Assembly (NCBI RefSeq): GCF_041296385.1
Contig: NC_091023.1
Location: 10,912,924-10,976,923 of the forward strand
From: Aphelocoma coerulescens
Taxonomy: Eukaryota; Chordata; Aves; Passeriformes; Corvidae
Direction of reading: 5' to 3'
Length of the DNA: 64,000 bases
The notes beneath the pieces are model-generated. The model had not been told where the DNA came from. It did no database searches and saw only the letters and a program-made list of their open reading frames with translations. Below, piece after piece: positions 24,101 through 36,997 of the stretch. How positions within the stretch are numbered: the stretch's first letter is position 1; each line of letters opens with the position of its first letter. The position numbers and the translations under genes are program-made.

Positions 24101-25810
24101 TGCCCAGCTCTAGAGTTCCATGTTTGCATGGAAACCTTTAACATACTGGAAGAAAGACAACACTAAAAACTGCTAGGAGAGGTGGATGTGTTGAGACTTT
24201 CCTTTTCCTGCAGATCTAGACAGCCTGTGATTCCAGCCTTGCTCGTAACCTGCCAAGTCTCAACTATCTCCTCTCCAGAGTGTGTGTGTGCAGGTACATG
24301 AACACACAGGTAGATGTGTACATCTTACACTTTTAGATGAAACCTCTGATTGCTGGATGAGTTCTGATTTGCACCTGAAAACCCAGGATAACATAAAGCC
24401 TTGCCTTTTTCCTCCTAACACTCCTAAGAGCTGCCCTCTTCCTACCCTATTTCCCCTATAATGCTGCCTACCAGCTTCCAACTTCAGAATTATTATTTTG
24501 AGATTAGAGAGAATAGGAATGGATTATTTTTTCTTTAAAGTCTTATCTGTTTTCTGAAGATGGTATTCTCTAAAGCTGCAAGCCAAATACATTTTGTCTG
24601 CTTGGTTCCTTTGCTCCTCAGTGGCATCCCACAGATACAGAGAGCAGTGAGCTCTAGCCAGAACGTAAGAATTTTTATGGTTGGTTGTATGTGGTTTTTT
24701 AGCTCTAGTCTACTGAACTAAATGGCATTATGTTTTTTAACAACAGCAAAAAGTTTCACATGTTGTTGATTCCTTTCCATTTGTCAGATATTGCATGGAA
24801 ATATTTGTTAACTTTCTGTACCAAAGGCAGTTTGAGACCAAGGAGTTGAAAATACAAAGTTCCTCTTTTTAATTTAAATACAAACTCTAGTTAACTTCTA
24901 GTCCAGGACTGACACCTAGTTCTAAATGGAATGTCTCAAAAGGAGTTCCTGCTGACAAGGAAGGATAGAAAAAACAGTCCTTGCACTCCTGGAGTCTGTC
25001 CCTGAATCTTCAGGCAGGAGCATCATGCCCTCGGTTCTGCAGTAATAAAAGATACTCCCTGCTCAGTGGAGACTAAGTACATCTCCCACTTTTATGACTG
25101 CATTGGTTAAACTGTTCTGCTTAGAGCCAGTTTACAACAGAGAATGTCCCCACAGTGCACAATAGTAAACAAAAAGCCTAAAAAAGTAGCCAGGATCTTC
25201 ATTTTGTCAGATCCTACTGATTGTTCTTGTGACTTGAAACAAATTGCTTCTGTCCTGCCTGCCCTCACATCTGGGCACTTTGTCTAGTTGCAGTGTGTGA
25301 CAGTAGTATGAAAAGCAGGTACATCTGTACAAATGATAGCTTGTGTCCCTACAGAAAAAATAGTATTCTGTAAATGCTAAGCATTTTTTATTAGTTAGAT
25401 GTAGATATTGGAAGCTAGAAACAAACAGCAGTACAGAAATAACTTTAGCATATGGATATAGTTCATATTAAATTAGACATTCGCTATGCAAACTAATTTC
25501 TAGTCTCTTTTTTCTTCTCCTGGACTGTCTTTTGGACTAAATTAGCTGTAGGATTTGAAGCTTCTTGACAAACTCTGAGATGCTGATCCTGCCAAATTCT
25601 TGGGCAAGATCAGTGGACCTCCCTCACTTGGCACTCAAAAGCACATGATGCTAGCTGTTTATTTCAGTTATAAATCTTCTTGGCTATTCCTATTAATCTG
25701 GAATTTTCCTGTATGGAATCAGCTATATTTCTTCACAGTGTACTTCTCTGGTTTTAGTCTGTGCTACTTAAGGCCCTTGATATTTTTTCTTTTCCTGCTG
25801 AAAGAGGAAG
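21162..25810. other. Non-coding DNA between the transporter copies
   Basis: Should contain the promoter and 5' non-coding exon of copy 1, but I cannot place them. No further transporter exon and no other gene was recognised. Confidence 0.5.
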
Positions 25811-25831
25811 ACAGTCAGTCCTGAATTTAAA

Positions 25832-26550
25832 TTTATTGGAAGCACAAGCAAAGGAATGGTGCTCTTTCTTTTTTTTTGGACCCTGAAGTTATTCCCTCCT
25901 CGGCAGAGGTTGCTGTGAAGCCAGTACAGTGTTTGCAGCTCTCAAATGTGGGCCAAGCAACAACCACAGTGTAACAGTGTTGCAGTGAAGCTCCCGGGAT
26001 GGGTTGTGCAAGCCCTGCTTTCTGCAGCCTGTATGCACAGAGACGTGGGATGAGACAGGAGGAGCCTGTGCCCCATCTGCCTGTACTGGGTATGAAAGAA
26101 TATAATGATGCAAACACTTCCTTGGTTCAGAACGAGGGCTGTGCAGAGGGGGGTCAGACCCTTCAGCCACTGAATCAGCAAATATGATGGAAGCAGCTTT
26201 GCTAGTGCCACATTCAGAGCTACAATGAGCAGGGCAGGGTGAACTCTGCACTCTGCCATCGTGCACAAGGGGATGCAAACGTGGTTGCTCTGATTCTGTG
26301 TATAAATTACTGCCCTTAAGCTATTTATAAGCATGTAAATAAGAATCTAAAGGAACTTATCTTTTGTTCTTGGCAGAGTGCCATTCTGGTGAGCTCTCTG
26401 CTGGCATATGTTGTGCTGAAGAGCTGGAATGATTCAGTGTAGCTTTTCAGGGCTGAGTCGAATGTTCTTGCACTGCTGTTCCCTGCATGCTGCTCTTCTT
26501 CTCTGCTGGGAGCCCTTCTCCCAGGAGGGCCTGGCCAAGGAGCCTGCCTC
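25832..26550 (-). other. SLC19A3: SLC19A3 copy 2 3'UTR and polyadenylation signal
   Basis: On the - strand CCAATAAATTT is found at 25839-25829 (AATAAA 25837-25832), about 715 nt after the stop codon. Long open frames here on both strands lack any domain or splice support and are read as UTR. Confidence 0.55.
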
Positions 26551-29500
26551 CTACAGCTGTGTTATGGAGCTTGTGACAATCTGCTCTCTTGACTCGTGCT
26601 CAGCCTGGTTCAGCTGCTCTGTGCAAGATCTCGCTATTTTCCTTTGGCATTTGCATGAGACCAGCACACAAATGCTTCTGATCATGAAAATCCCGTGTAT
26701 GACTGCGAAGTAGCTGCCATAAATTAAAAACTGGGAGGAGAAAAAGGCAGAACAATTAATGAAAAACATGTTAGAGATATGCTGCTTCTTTGGAGATGAC
26801 AGTCACTCTTTTTTTCTTTACTTGTGTTCTGACAGTTTCTCTACGTTTGAGAATTTGCGTTGTGATAAAGCAAAATCTCAGCTTTGTGAACAGCATTGTG
26901 AAATGAAGAACTGCCCCTTTCTTCCATTCCTTATGCCTCTTAATAAATGTCAGATGGGGAGAGGGATAAGAACAGGATTTTTTTTTCTATTAGTGCAAAA
27001 TGTAGTAGCAGCTTCATTACCCATGTAGTCATGAATCTATGTGAAGGGTCTGAGTTCATCCTTGTTTTGCTTTTGTACATTTCAGTGCTGTCACCACAAT
27101 GGCTTCAATAAGTACACTGTGATTTTATATCAGTATTTCCAACAACAGTGGCAAGGCTGTTTACGAAGTCCTACATATTCCTGTCCTTAATTTTAAAGAT
27201 TTAATGTTTGTGTCAATCTTTACTCTTTCAAAGTCACTTTTGCTTTCTCTGTGCAGAGTATGAATAGTTTTAGTCTTCTTCAGATCCATTAGAGTAGACA
27301 GCTGCCCCAGCTGAGAGCCCGTCTGAGAAAATGCAGAAGTCAGTAGGTTTCAGTTGACTTCAGCCTGAGTGACATTGGGTTGACTGAAGATAGGGACACT
27401 CTTGTAAGACAGAATATCCCATCCGAAATGGAGTGCCCAAGCTATGGGCAGAAGACTCTATCGTACATGTTGAGATACAGACCAGGTTTGCTCTCGAGCT
27501 AGAAGTAGAAATTTCTTGAGCTGAAATAACTCATATAATCCAGACTGTGTCTCATAATTTTGAACCCCCATTCTGCATCTGACAAAACCAGTCTGAGCTT
27601 TTGGGAAGAGATGTTGTTCAGCATCCTATTAGTTACCAAAACTGGTCAGATAGCATAGCCTGGTTAATTATGTTCTGGTGTATCTCCCTTTAAAAGTCAA
27701 AGACCAGCATCTTTAATCCTAAATGCATTAAAAAGCAAAAAGGAGGAATGATGACAAATGATGATGAACAATGACAAGGGAAGAACAAGATGTCCGGATT
27801 TCTATGGAAGAAAGAGGAATTAAGTTGTACTTTGGCACAGGAATTTCTTTCTTGGTAAACTTTTGAAGATGACTTGGCTGAGCAGTAAATAGGAAGCAAG
27901 GTAACAGCGCTTACCTGAGTCACTATGTCCAGTCCCAAACCTCTTGAATCTACAACAACAATTGTGAGAATGGTCTGAATCAGCAGGGCAATGAAGTTGT
28001 TCAATCCAAACATCAGGGCATAGCGTTCCATACTCATATTGACAGCGATCTGGAACCTAATGGGAGACTGGCAGGTCAGTCACTTCCCACTGGGAAAGCT
28101 ATTGCTGTCTATCAGTCAATGAAGAGAAAATGATCAATGGAGATGGTGCATCAAGGATAGAGGAAATGGTGCTTCATTTGGTTGTTTGGTTCCTTGCTCT
28201 CTAAAAAAAAAAGTCTGGGGTACCATAGTGTATTTTAATGTTTTTTTTGAACTGGCATGGGCTGCTTTTCCAACCCACGCTATCAGGTGATCAGGTAGAA
28301 TGTCAGTTCTCTGTACCCTCCCCTTTTGTTCCTTTGCCTTCACAGACTGCCTCTGACAGGCTGTGAAGTGTCCATGGCTGGAAGCTTTCAGAGACCTGGC
28401 CAGGCAAGGTTGTGACCTGCTCTGGCACTGGCAGCAGTTCTGCCCTGGCTGGGAGGTTGGGCTTGAAGGTCACTGTGGGTATCTTCTAACCAAACTTTCT
28501 GCGGTGGTGAGTCACATTTTGCTTTGTGACTTGACAGTGGAGGTAACATGCTGCTTATTTCTGTCAAGAGTCTGTAGATTTTACTTGCAGTATCTTTTTT
28601 GATAATAATCAGAACGTCTTTCCTTGCAATATAGACCTCCAAAGTTTCTATACAAACAAAAGGGTGTTATTCCTTCGAGACTCATTTTCAGTTATTTTAG
28701 CTTGGGGTTTTTTTTGCAAGATTTTACTTTGTTGGGGTTTTTTTCCAGAATATATTGAAATAGTCCAGGTGTAATTCACTATAATGTACTAACAATCTAC
28801 CAAAATGAAAATAAAGGGCTCACTTGGCTTTCTTCAAGATAGGCATAACCTTGCCATGCATTATAATTTTGGCAGCTTTTAAAAATGGTATCTGAATAAT
28901 TTTGGGGTTTGACAAAAAATGCATCTAGTATTTTTGTTAATGAAATAGTGTGGTATGTCTAAAGACATTCTAAGCAATAAAATGACTGGAGCAATAACGT
29001 TTTATATTTATTACACAGGATAAAATATTTGTTATTAATATTATTTATATATTTCTGTTTCTGACAACAGAATAGCTTGGTCTCCTATGAGATCTTGTCT
29101 GAGTTTATACATCCAATGTTCCCTTTCATTCCTTCTCTACATCTTAATATCAGTAATGATTATATATAAGAAAGTATGTTGGGGAACACTCTATGTTGAA
29201 TCTTTTCCTGCATTCATGCAGTTCATGGCATGCTAAAAGGTTTATCAGAAGGGGGTCTAGACATATGGTGATCTTAAAGGATGGCTTGTCCCCTATTGTT
29301 CACTCTGCATCTTTCTTGCCAGGAAGGAGCGAAATGGCTTCTACATTTTGCTGTTAGTAATTGCCTTTAGTAATAAAGTTATCTTGTACCTTGTTTAATT
29401 TCTGCTTAGGTAAATGTTTGATGTCCTTTTGACAATTTTTCTTTCCTGGTTGTTTGGAAGAATGAAAACAACATAACCAGACATTTAAATGTCCTTGTCC

Positions 29501-32500
29501 TTACCTAAACAGTTATGTCTAGCATTAGGTCAGCTACCTTGGAGGAAAAGGATGCCCAAAGCAAACTCGAAGTAAGGTCAGTATTCTGTGCATGATGGCA
29601 GCACTGTGATATTTTGTACTTACGTTGCTATTGTCAGGAGGAACATATAGCATGCCTTGAAAATGAGATAGCTAGCATAACATGCCCAGATGTTGGTAGA
29701 GAAGTGCATGAGAAACAGACAACCAGCATCTATTGCAGAGAAGATCCCTAAAGCCAGTTCACCAAATTGGTCCCAGTTAATCTTCATATATTGTACTAGG
29801 AAAGATGTTACTGAGCCTAGAAAAAGAGAAAAAACATGTGTAAAAGTTGTATCTGTTCCACAGCTTGTATGACCAAGTCTTGCCAGTCTCACATGCTGAA
29901 AGGTGATGCTGAATAATGAAGCAGAGTAGTCTGAAGTTTGAAAGCATTTCTAATGACTTCTGCAGCTGTGCAGATGACTGGTCATTTTAAGACAACTGCA
30001 TAAATCAAGTCTCTGCCATTCCGTCCTTGGTGTTTTATTCCACTTTACAGGATAAACTGTAATGTAGAAGGATTCATTATTCAGGTGTCTGTTCACAGCA
30101 TGTGTCTCTGGGGAGAGAATCAGGAACATGGTTTGGAGTTCAAGAAGGAATTTCTTCCAGCTTCTCCTAGTTGGAAGGAGAACACAACTAGGCTAGTAAA
30201 CCTTCGATTGTAACAGTTTAGCTCTGGGCACCTCATAGAGGGGGTAAACTGTCAAAAAAGTGAGTTTTGAGGTGTCAAGGATGGATATCCAAGGAAATGG
30301 GAAAGGATTGGTTTGCTTTTGGTGGGGCTCCTAGAAGATGCATCTGTTGCAAAGTTAAGCCATTTGACTGCCCATCTTAGGGGTCCCAGACAATTTTAAA
30401 ACTTCTATACTTATACACTGAGAAAAAGGCAAGTCCACGAGAGAGAGAAATTCATCAAGGAGTAGATACTCCAGGAGGGCTTCTAGTTCATTATTTACTT
30501 GGTCTATTTAGTTTCCCACTGCAAGAGTAGTATCTGTTTCTCCTTAATGTTTGTAAGGGTAACCCGAATGACCAGGTGTGGTGTAGAGGTGTTTATTTCT
30601 CCTGGTAGAATACACCCCAATGTCTTGTGCAAGTTCTTTACAGCAGCACAGTGTGAGACAAGGCAGGGTGCTATCCTCTGATGTTACCTTTTGATAACCT
30701 CACTTTGCTTGTGCGGTGTGAGCATCTGCTCCTGATGCAAAAGAGGAATGGTTCACGTCAGTATCATAAGGATTCAACAGGGTCTTTTTTTTCCCCCTGC
30801 AAATCTTTGTATCCTGCAATGACTAGAATTTTTCTTTTTGTCTGGTTGTACAAGGGTATTTCACTAGAAAAACATCTTAACCAGAGGATGATGTACTTTC
30901 TGTGTAAAATTTTTATGAAAAACTTCTCTCATCTGTGTAAGCTGATATCATTGTTATGGGAACAGTGCAATACTTGTTTTGGGGAAAAAAAACACCAAAT
31001 AGCCTCATCCAAAGAAACATGGGTGCTTCTGAATGGATTTACCAGCTATATGCAATGTCTTTGGGACTTGCACATTTTCTGCATGCTGGTAAGATACAGT
31101 TATTTGTCCGGTCCTAAAGAAAAACCAACATAACTCACATTTGAACTGTTGTACAGCAAAGACCTAGGTCTGGAATGCACAGGATGTGCACTGGCTCCCT
31201 GGAGCGCCTGCAATGGAATGGCACTTTGAAAGTTTACTAAAGTGAAACTTCAGAGGCTGTCATTGTGATCAATGTTTAAACATCAACTTACTCAGAAACG
31301 TTGCTATTGCTTCGACAGCTCCGTTGTACACTGCGGAGCTGTGGGATGGGGCTCGGAAGTCCCACAGCACCTGGACATAATTCACGACCTGGTTAAAGCC
31401 GGCCGTGGCCAGAGCCCACCACAGGGACCAGTAGAGGAGTTTGCGGGAGCTGTAGCAATCCCTCAGGTCCTTGGCCAGCTGCAGCAGCACGCTGAGCATG
31501 TGACTGTGAGGCCTGGCATTCCCAGCCTGGGGCTGGGGGGTCGGGCCCCTGGCAGCAGGGTCGGGGCTCTTTTGGCAGCTCAAGGGCCTGTGGGAACTGC
31601 CTGCAGCCACCCCTTTATCAGCCCCTGGGAGAGGCTCAGAGGTGTCTTTCCTGTGGAAGAACATGCTCCTCTGGGGCATGGGCAGGAAGAATGAGCACAG
31701 GAATGCCAGGGACACAGAAGCCAAGGTGATGGCGTTGAGGTAGAAGTAGGAGACGTGTGCTAAGGACACCAGCAGCTGTCCCAGCACGGCGGCCACGGTG
31801 GCTGCCACCAGAGTGACACTCCTGCAGTAGCTGGTGACCTTCTGGTAGTGCTGGGTGCTGACCACGCTGTAGATGTAGGCGTAATAGGCCACCTCGGTGG
31901 CTGTCACCATGCCATAGAAGAATTCCACCACCTGCATGGCCATGACTCCATGTGCAAAGAGCAGCAGGAGCCATGTGATGATGAGGCTGAGGCCCTGCAG
32001 GAGGAGGACGGGCTTGTAGCGCACATAGTCTGTGAGCAGGAACACTGGGAAAAGGAGAGCAAGGTAGGAGTATGTCCAAACTGGGAAAATCTGGTTGGTA
32101 ACCTAGAAGAGGAGAGGAAATACCAGTGTTTTTATTGTTGAGGAAAGGAAGTTCATGTATTTTAAATGGTGTTGTAGAGGGAAGTTTTTTCTCTGAAGGA
32201 ATTCATAAAATATATAACCACATTGAATCAGCATGGGACTGTTGGGCAGACAAATGGATCCTGTATCCATTAAATGGATCTATTATTTATGCAGTCTGCT
32301 GCAAACTGTAACCTGCCAGAGCTGGTTAAAATTGTGCGCTTTATTTTTTTCCTTTTTATCTTTGTTTAAAAATTTTAAAGAATGTTTTCCCTTTCTATTT
32401 TCACTACTTCAATTAAAACAAATCGTAGAGTAAAATCATACCTCATCTGTGGTCAGGTTTTTATCTGGTCCTGTTAGATAGGGTGTTAGGAAAGGTTCTG

Positions 32501-32607
32501 ATGGTTTCATCATGTAGAAGAATCCATAGAGGCAAAGGATCAGGGTGGGAAAAGCCCAGGTGTTGGTTTTTCCTTGCTTCCAGCAACCCATGGCCTCTGC
32601 AGCAAAG
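26551..32607 (-). CDS. SLC19A3: Thiamine transporter SLC19A3, copy 2 (complete, 491 aa)
   Basis: Membrane carrier of the SLC19 (reduced folate carrier) family; human SLC19A3 is thiamine transporter 2. Coding exons on the - strand: 32442-32591 (ATG at 32591-32589), 31292-32102, 29624-29816, 27915-28056 and 26551-26730 (stop). The first four have exactly the lengths of copy 1 (150, 811, 193, 142 nt), the borders are AG/GT, and the total is 50+382+59 residues. The N-terminus reads MGCWKQGK. Glu32, Pro33, Trp59, Glu110 and Tyr113 of the human numbering are present, as are the NLT sequon at Asn45 and the TDYVRYKP loop. The tail is longer and more polar than in copy 1, ending SSITQL. Acceptors at 32608 or 32597 leave a short 5'UTR, so a further 5' exon is expected. 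Position next to CCL20 matches human SLC19A3. Exon 2 is virtually identical to that of copy 1. Confidence 0.94.
29817..31291 (-). other. SLC19A3: Copy 2 intron 2
   Basis: Non-coding. An open frame of 150 codons at 30681-31133 on the opposite strand shows no family resemblance or splice context and is not called as a gene. Confidence 0.6.
31300..32108 (-). repeat. Copy 2 side of the near-identical 809-bp tract
   Basis: Partner of 18151-18959 at a constant offset of 13149 bp. One base differs in 809. Exons 1, 3, 4 and 5 and all introns of the two genes are clearly diverged. Confidence 0.97.
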
Positions 32608-33890
32608 CTGAGGAGAAAGTTTGTTAGAATGATGATACTGCCCATGCAAGTGCAAAGAGATCTTGTAATTCATTTTTATTTTGTGGTTTCTGATGCCAAG
32701 GAGTGCTCTTTAGAGGTTGACAGTTCAAAAAAATTTTTATTTGTAATGTTAAAGTGAACAGCTATCCTTTACATTTGTCTGCTGCTCTTTTTGTAGAAAG
32801 TGCATAAAAAATGAACTTGAAGATCCTTAACTGGGAGACAAACTATCCTGTCATTCCATCTGCACTGACCAAGATAAACACAGGAAAAGCCTGTCTAGAT
32901 AGAAGTGGCTGAAGACAGCTGAGCACTGAAATTTCCCTCAACACCACGACTGATCACAGCCAAGCACCTTGCTGAATGACAAGTAACTAGTTCACAATTG
33001 CTGTTTTTTCTCCTTTGCCTCCTAGATGTGCATGGCTTTCCCATTATGGAGAGCCAGTAGCTCTGGAGCCTAGCAGATGAGAGTTGCTAATAAATACAGA
33101 AAGGATGTCAAGTCAGACTCTCATCTGGAATTGTCAGCATCAGAAGTCCATTTTGGATACAGACATTGTCTTTTCCATGTATAAAAGTGGTCACAGAAGG
33201 TTAACCGTCCATGCTAAAATGAAGTGAAGCAGATATTTTTGTTCTTGTCACTAGGTGAGATGATGGAATAAATTAAAATTTGCAACTCTGCTGGACAGAG
33301 CCCAAACAGAAGTCAAAATGGGTGTAATGGGGACATGCAAAGTAAATACACAGTAAGTTAATATCCATATTCATGTTAGTATAGGCAATGTCAAGAATCT
33401 TAATGTGTGCAGTTTATCATTTGGAGTCCTTTGGAGTTTGCTTATTAGCAGATGGGATTTCTATCACTTTGCTTCGAACTTTTATCAACTTCCCTCCCGA
33501 GAACCCTTTATTTTTTTTTTAAGGCAAAAAATGAATTAAAAAAAATTCTTTAAAAGGAAGTAGTGTTTTTTCATAAAATTATTTGTAACAGCTGAAGAAA
33601 AGTCTATTCACCCAAAACCAGTCATGTCCTGATGAGTACATCACTCCAGGTTGGATGGGCAGAGGATCTTTTTTTATAGGATGTGATATGTATAAGGCAG
33701 TAGGCATTATGCATCTTCTTTTCTAACTTCATGCTATGGTAGCACATTTTACTGACAGCCTGATCCACTAAGAAATGTGTGCAGATCAAAGGGAATTTGA
33801 ATTCCTTTGCTGTGTAACAGCCGAAAGCATGGACATTACAGGAATTCCAGCAGAAACGAACCAGGCTCTGTGTCAGCTCTGCAGTGTGAA

Positions 33891-33902
33891 CCACTAGATG
33901 GC
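33891..33902 (+). promoter_or_regulatory. CTCF-like motif
   Basis: CCACTAGATGGC fits the CTCF core CCASYAGRKGGC at every position. A TGCAGTG element lies about 10 bp upstream, reminiscent of the upstream CTCF module. It lies between the transporter pair and CCL20. Binding is inferred. Confidence 0.55.
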
Positions 33903-34836
33903 AAGGTGACCCCAGCAAGGCGAAACGAGTTCGGGAGGACTGTAATACTGAGCGCTCCAGGAAGGAAACATTTCTGCCCCTCCTTCCTCCCCGGCTGTTG
34001 TAACATGAGGCTGCTGCAAACGCGGCTTTGGTAGGACCAGTCTGAGCCCTGCCCAGGATCGTGCTCGCTTAGTCACCATAACACCCCCAGGCTCTCCTCT
34101 CACGTGGTAATCATTAAAGCCATACGGCACCCCAGTGCTGTGGGAATGCTTCATGTGATTCTGAGAAAGGCATCGAGAAGACTGGGGTGGGGAGCATCTC
34201 TAGCACTGTAATGAGAAACACTTGTACAAGTCAGCTTTGGGAAGTAGCCAGAGCATATTTTCCCCTTTCCAGCCTAGATTCTCTGCTCTGGTCTCTTTCA
34301 GGTCCTGCCCTGTTTGTTCACCTCCCAGCAGGCCGTGTGACACAGGGGCAGCAAGTCTCATGTCGCTTGTCAAAATATCCCACATCCTGGGAGGTGAGTG
34401 GGGCAAGCTGCTGCCTCTGCAGGGCTCGCAGCGCGCTTGTGCTCCCCCTCAGATGCTGCCCATCAGCGGCAGGGCTTTGCCATCCTGTGCAAGAATTCAC
34501 GGTTTCAGCTGTACACAGAACTTCAGGTGTGCCCTGGTCACTGCATCCCTACAGTGCCAGCATGTGCACTGTTTAGGGTTTTTGGCTAGACCTCTCACCT
34601 GCAGTTTTGCTCTCTGAGGTGTCACCGTTAGGCTGGTAGGTACGTCAGGTGAGAAGTTTCCCACTTGATTTAAGCAGCTGTGCAGAAAAAAAACCCCTGT
34701 CACTGGTGCTGAGCTGGGAAGCATAGTGGGCTGAGGGCTCTCAGGGGCAGCCCACTCTGCCATTGGAGAGTGGGAGATGGTGTCACCCAACCTGCAGTGG
34801 GGTTTGTGTTCCCCTCACACCTCAGCCAGCAGTAAG

Positions 34837-34847
34837 CCCCCCCCCCC
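34837..34847. repeat. C11 homopolymer
   Basis: Run of 11 C inside the GC-rich 34-35 kb block. Confidence 0.85.
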
Positions 34848-36389
34848 ACCAGCTCTGCAGCTGCTGTACAACCCCTCCTTTCTGGATTCATGACCACAAA
34901 CCTCTGACAACCAGAGCTCTGCCTTGGTGCTTGAGGGGGAGGAATCCAATTTGTTCCCGGTTCAGTCATCCCATGTGGTCAATTAGTCTTTTGTAAATCT
35001 AGGGTTTTGTTCACTTTTGAAGAGATTTTAGGATGCCTTGGTGTTCTGCAACAAAACAATACTCTATTTCTTTTTTCCTTCAGCAATTCTTGGTGACATA
35101 GCTGTCAGCTCTTCTACACACAGCCTAACACAGCCTCCCAGGTCCCCACCAGATTGCTCTCTTCTTTCCTCCCACTTTTCCTTGTCATTGCAGGATTTCT
35201 GATTTCTAAAGTTCATATATAATCATACCTTCTGTGCTGGAGCTCTTCCTTTCTTACTTCCAAGGGAAAAGCCTCCTTTTAGTATTTCCAATCTTACTTC
35301 TGGTTGTCCTGTGTGTATTGCAGTTACTGGACTCTGTTTGGGTTTTGTGCTTTTCCTGTTCTTCTGGTATTACAGCTTGCCCTGACACCTCCTTTGAAAC
35401 GGCCTCCAGCTGGCTTTCTTTCAGCATCCATGTTCAGCACTCTTAAAGGAACAGCCAGATAATGCTGGCCTGTCTTTGCCCCAAGGCAGCAGGAATTCAA
35501 GACCCAAACTACGGTTTGGTGCCTGACTAGCACAAAATCAATAGAGGTAGTCCTGTTCCCAAATAATTTTGGATCTATTTGACAAGGATATGTGGCTTGG
35601 GAGCCATCTGTGCTTCAAACTGGCCTATATTAAAGAGGGAGCAGTAGCTGTGTGTGGGTAGTGACAGAGGTGAGGGCGAGCAAATACCACTGTTGTAAGA
35701 TTGGAATGTATCCACACTACTTACATGGGGTTTCAAACTATTCTGACAAATTTAAAAAGTAAAAAGTACAACACCCTGCTCTGCTTCCTCTTGACTTATT
35801 TGCTGGCAAATCTGTTCGTTCTTTTGCTTAGGCAGGTTCTCACATTGCTGCTGAAGATGGGGATACTGCCCTAGAGTCAGCTTCAGAAGATTCTGCGGGA
35901 CTCATGTCAGCAGAGTATACTCTGTGAAATGTACAGATTTTCACAAAAAGTATGTACAGAAATCTAGATCTACTCCCACCCTGGTCCCAAAACATGTAGG
36001 TATGGAATGAGGGATGTAAAAATTATTTAGGAATATGACCAATACAGTAGGAAAATTTGTAAATATTTGTAAATAACAGTGAATTATCCAATCAGAGGAA
36101 GGCAGGATCTTGGTTCACACACAGTAAAATGGAACAGTAACTTTATGGACATATACATGAATATGAAAAATATATGACATTCCTTGCTGGTCTGATGAGT
36201 TTCCCAGCTCAGCCAGTCCTTTGTCTTCACTCTTGGCCAGATTTTGCAGCCTTTTTTCCTTCTACCCCTCAACAGTCAATATTACAGGATTAGTGATGTT
36301 AGAGGGGCCATCCCTGCCTCTTGCCTTTATAGTTTGTTGGCCTTTGTCCCTGAAACCATCTCCTCCTACCTATGACAGTGCTGTGTACT

Positions 36390-36560
36390 TACAGAGTCAT
36401 AGCTGGGAGGGAGCCATAATGATCATCATGTCCTAGTCCCTGCTCCTCCCAGGACTATCTCAAATGATACCTTGTGACTCAGTGTGTTATCCAGACGCTC
36501 CGTGAATGCTGGCAGCTTCTGTAATATGTGTGAAACTGATGCATGAATGGAATGTAATAA
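36390..36560 (-). mobile_element. Old CR1-like 3' fragment
   Basis: AGAGTCATAGCTGGGAGGGA, then a 'GATCATCATGTCCTAGTCCC' stretch and 'GTTATCCAGACGCTCC', in the order of a reverse-oriented, diverged CR1 3' end. Confidence 0.5.
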
Positions 36561-36947
36561 CTCCTTTGGGCACTTTCTGAGCCATCAGTCTCTGTCTGAC
36601 ACTGATCCCAGAGCTATCTTAGTTCTGTTGACCCTGCAGCTATGGGACATGACAGCCCCTCTGAGAGAACCCTGTGTATACCTGTATTTGGTTTTATTCT
36701 CATGAACTCTTGTTAAAATGCAGAGAACCCTTGAAGGAAAGAGTGTTCCTTGGGGTTTGCATTGACTTACTAAGAATCCAACTCAAATATCTTGACACTG
36801 AGAAAAACTGCAAAATTCTGCTTTTCCTGTAACACAATAATGAGGAAGAATGATTTAAGTAACTTCCAGGCATTGAAATTTTGTTTCTTTTCTTTCAGAT
36901 CCTCTCTTCTCATAGTCTTCAGTCCATCTTGTTTGTAATTCAAATTT

Positions 36948-36997
36948 CATGCTTTTTCACTGATTCACATCTGAACATGAATCAGTGAAAAAACATG
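36948..36997. repeat. 20-bp-arm inverted repeat (hairpin)
   Basis: Left arm CATGCTTTTTCACTGATTCA (36948-36967) pairs with right arm TGAATCAGTGAAAAAACATG (36978-36997) with one mismatch across a 10-nt loop. Outside it AGTCTTC (from 36914) can pair imperfectly with GAAGACT (37001-37007), so the stem may be longer. Confidence 0.85.

Noticed and set aside
26551..26769. Start at an in-frame ATG upstream of the last transporter exon
   Set aside because: The reading frame continues into the intron; the acceptor CAG before TTTTTAATTT and the match to FLIYGSYF define it as an exon, not a separate gene.
30681..31133. 150-codon open frame on the + strand
   Set aside because: Lies in an intron of SLC19A3 copy 2, antisense, with no recognisable family or splice sites.
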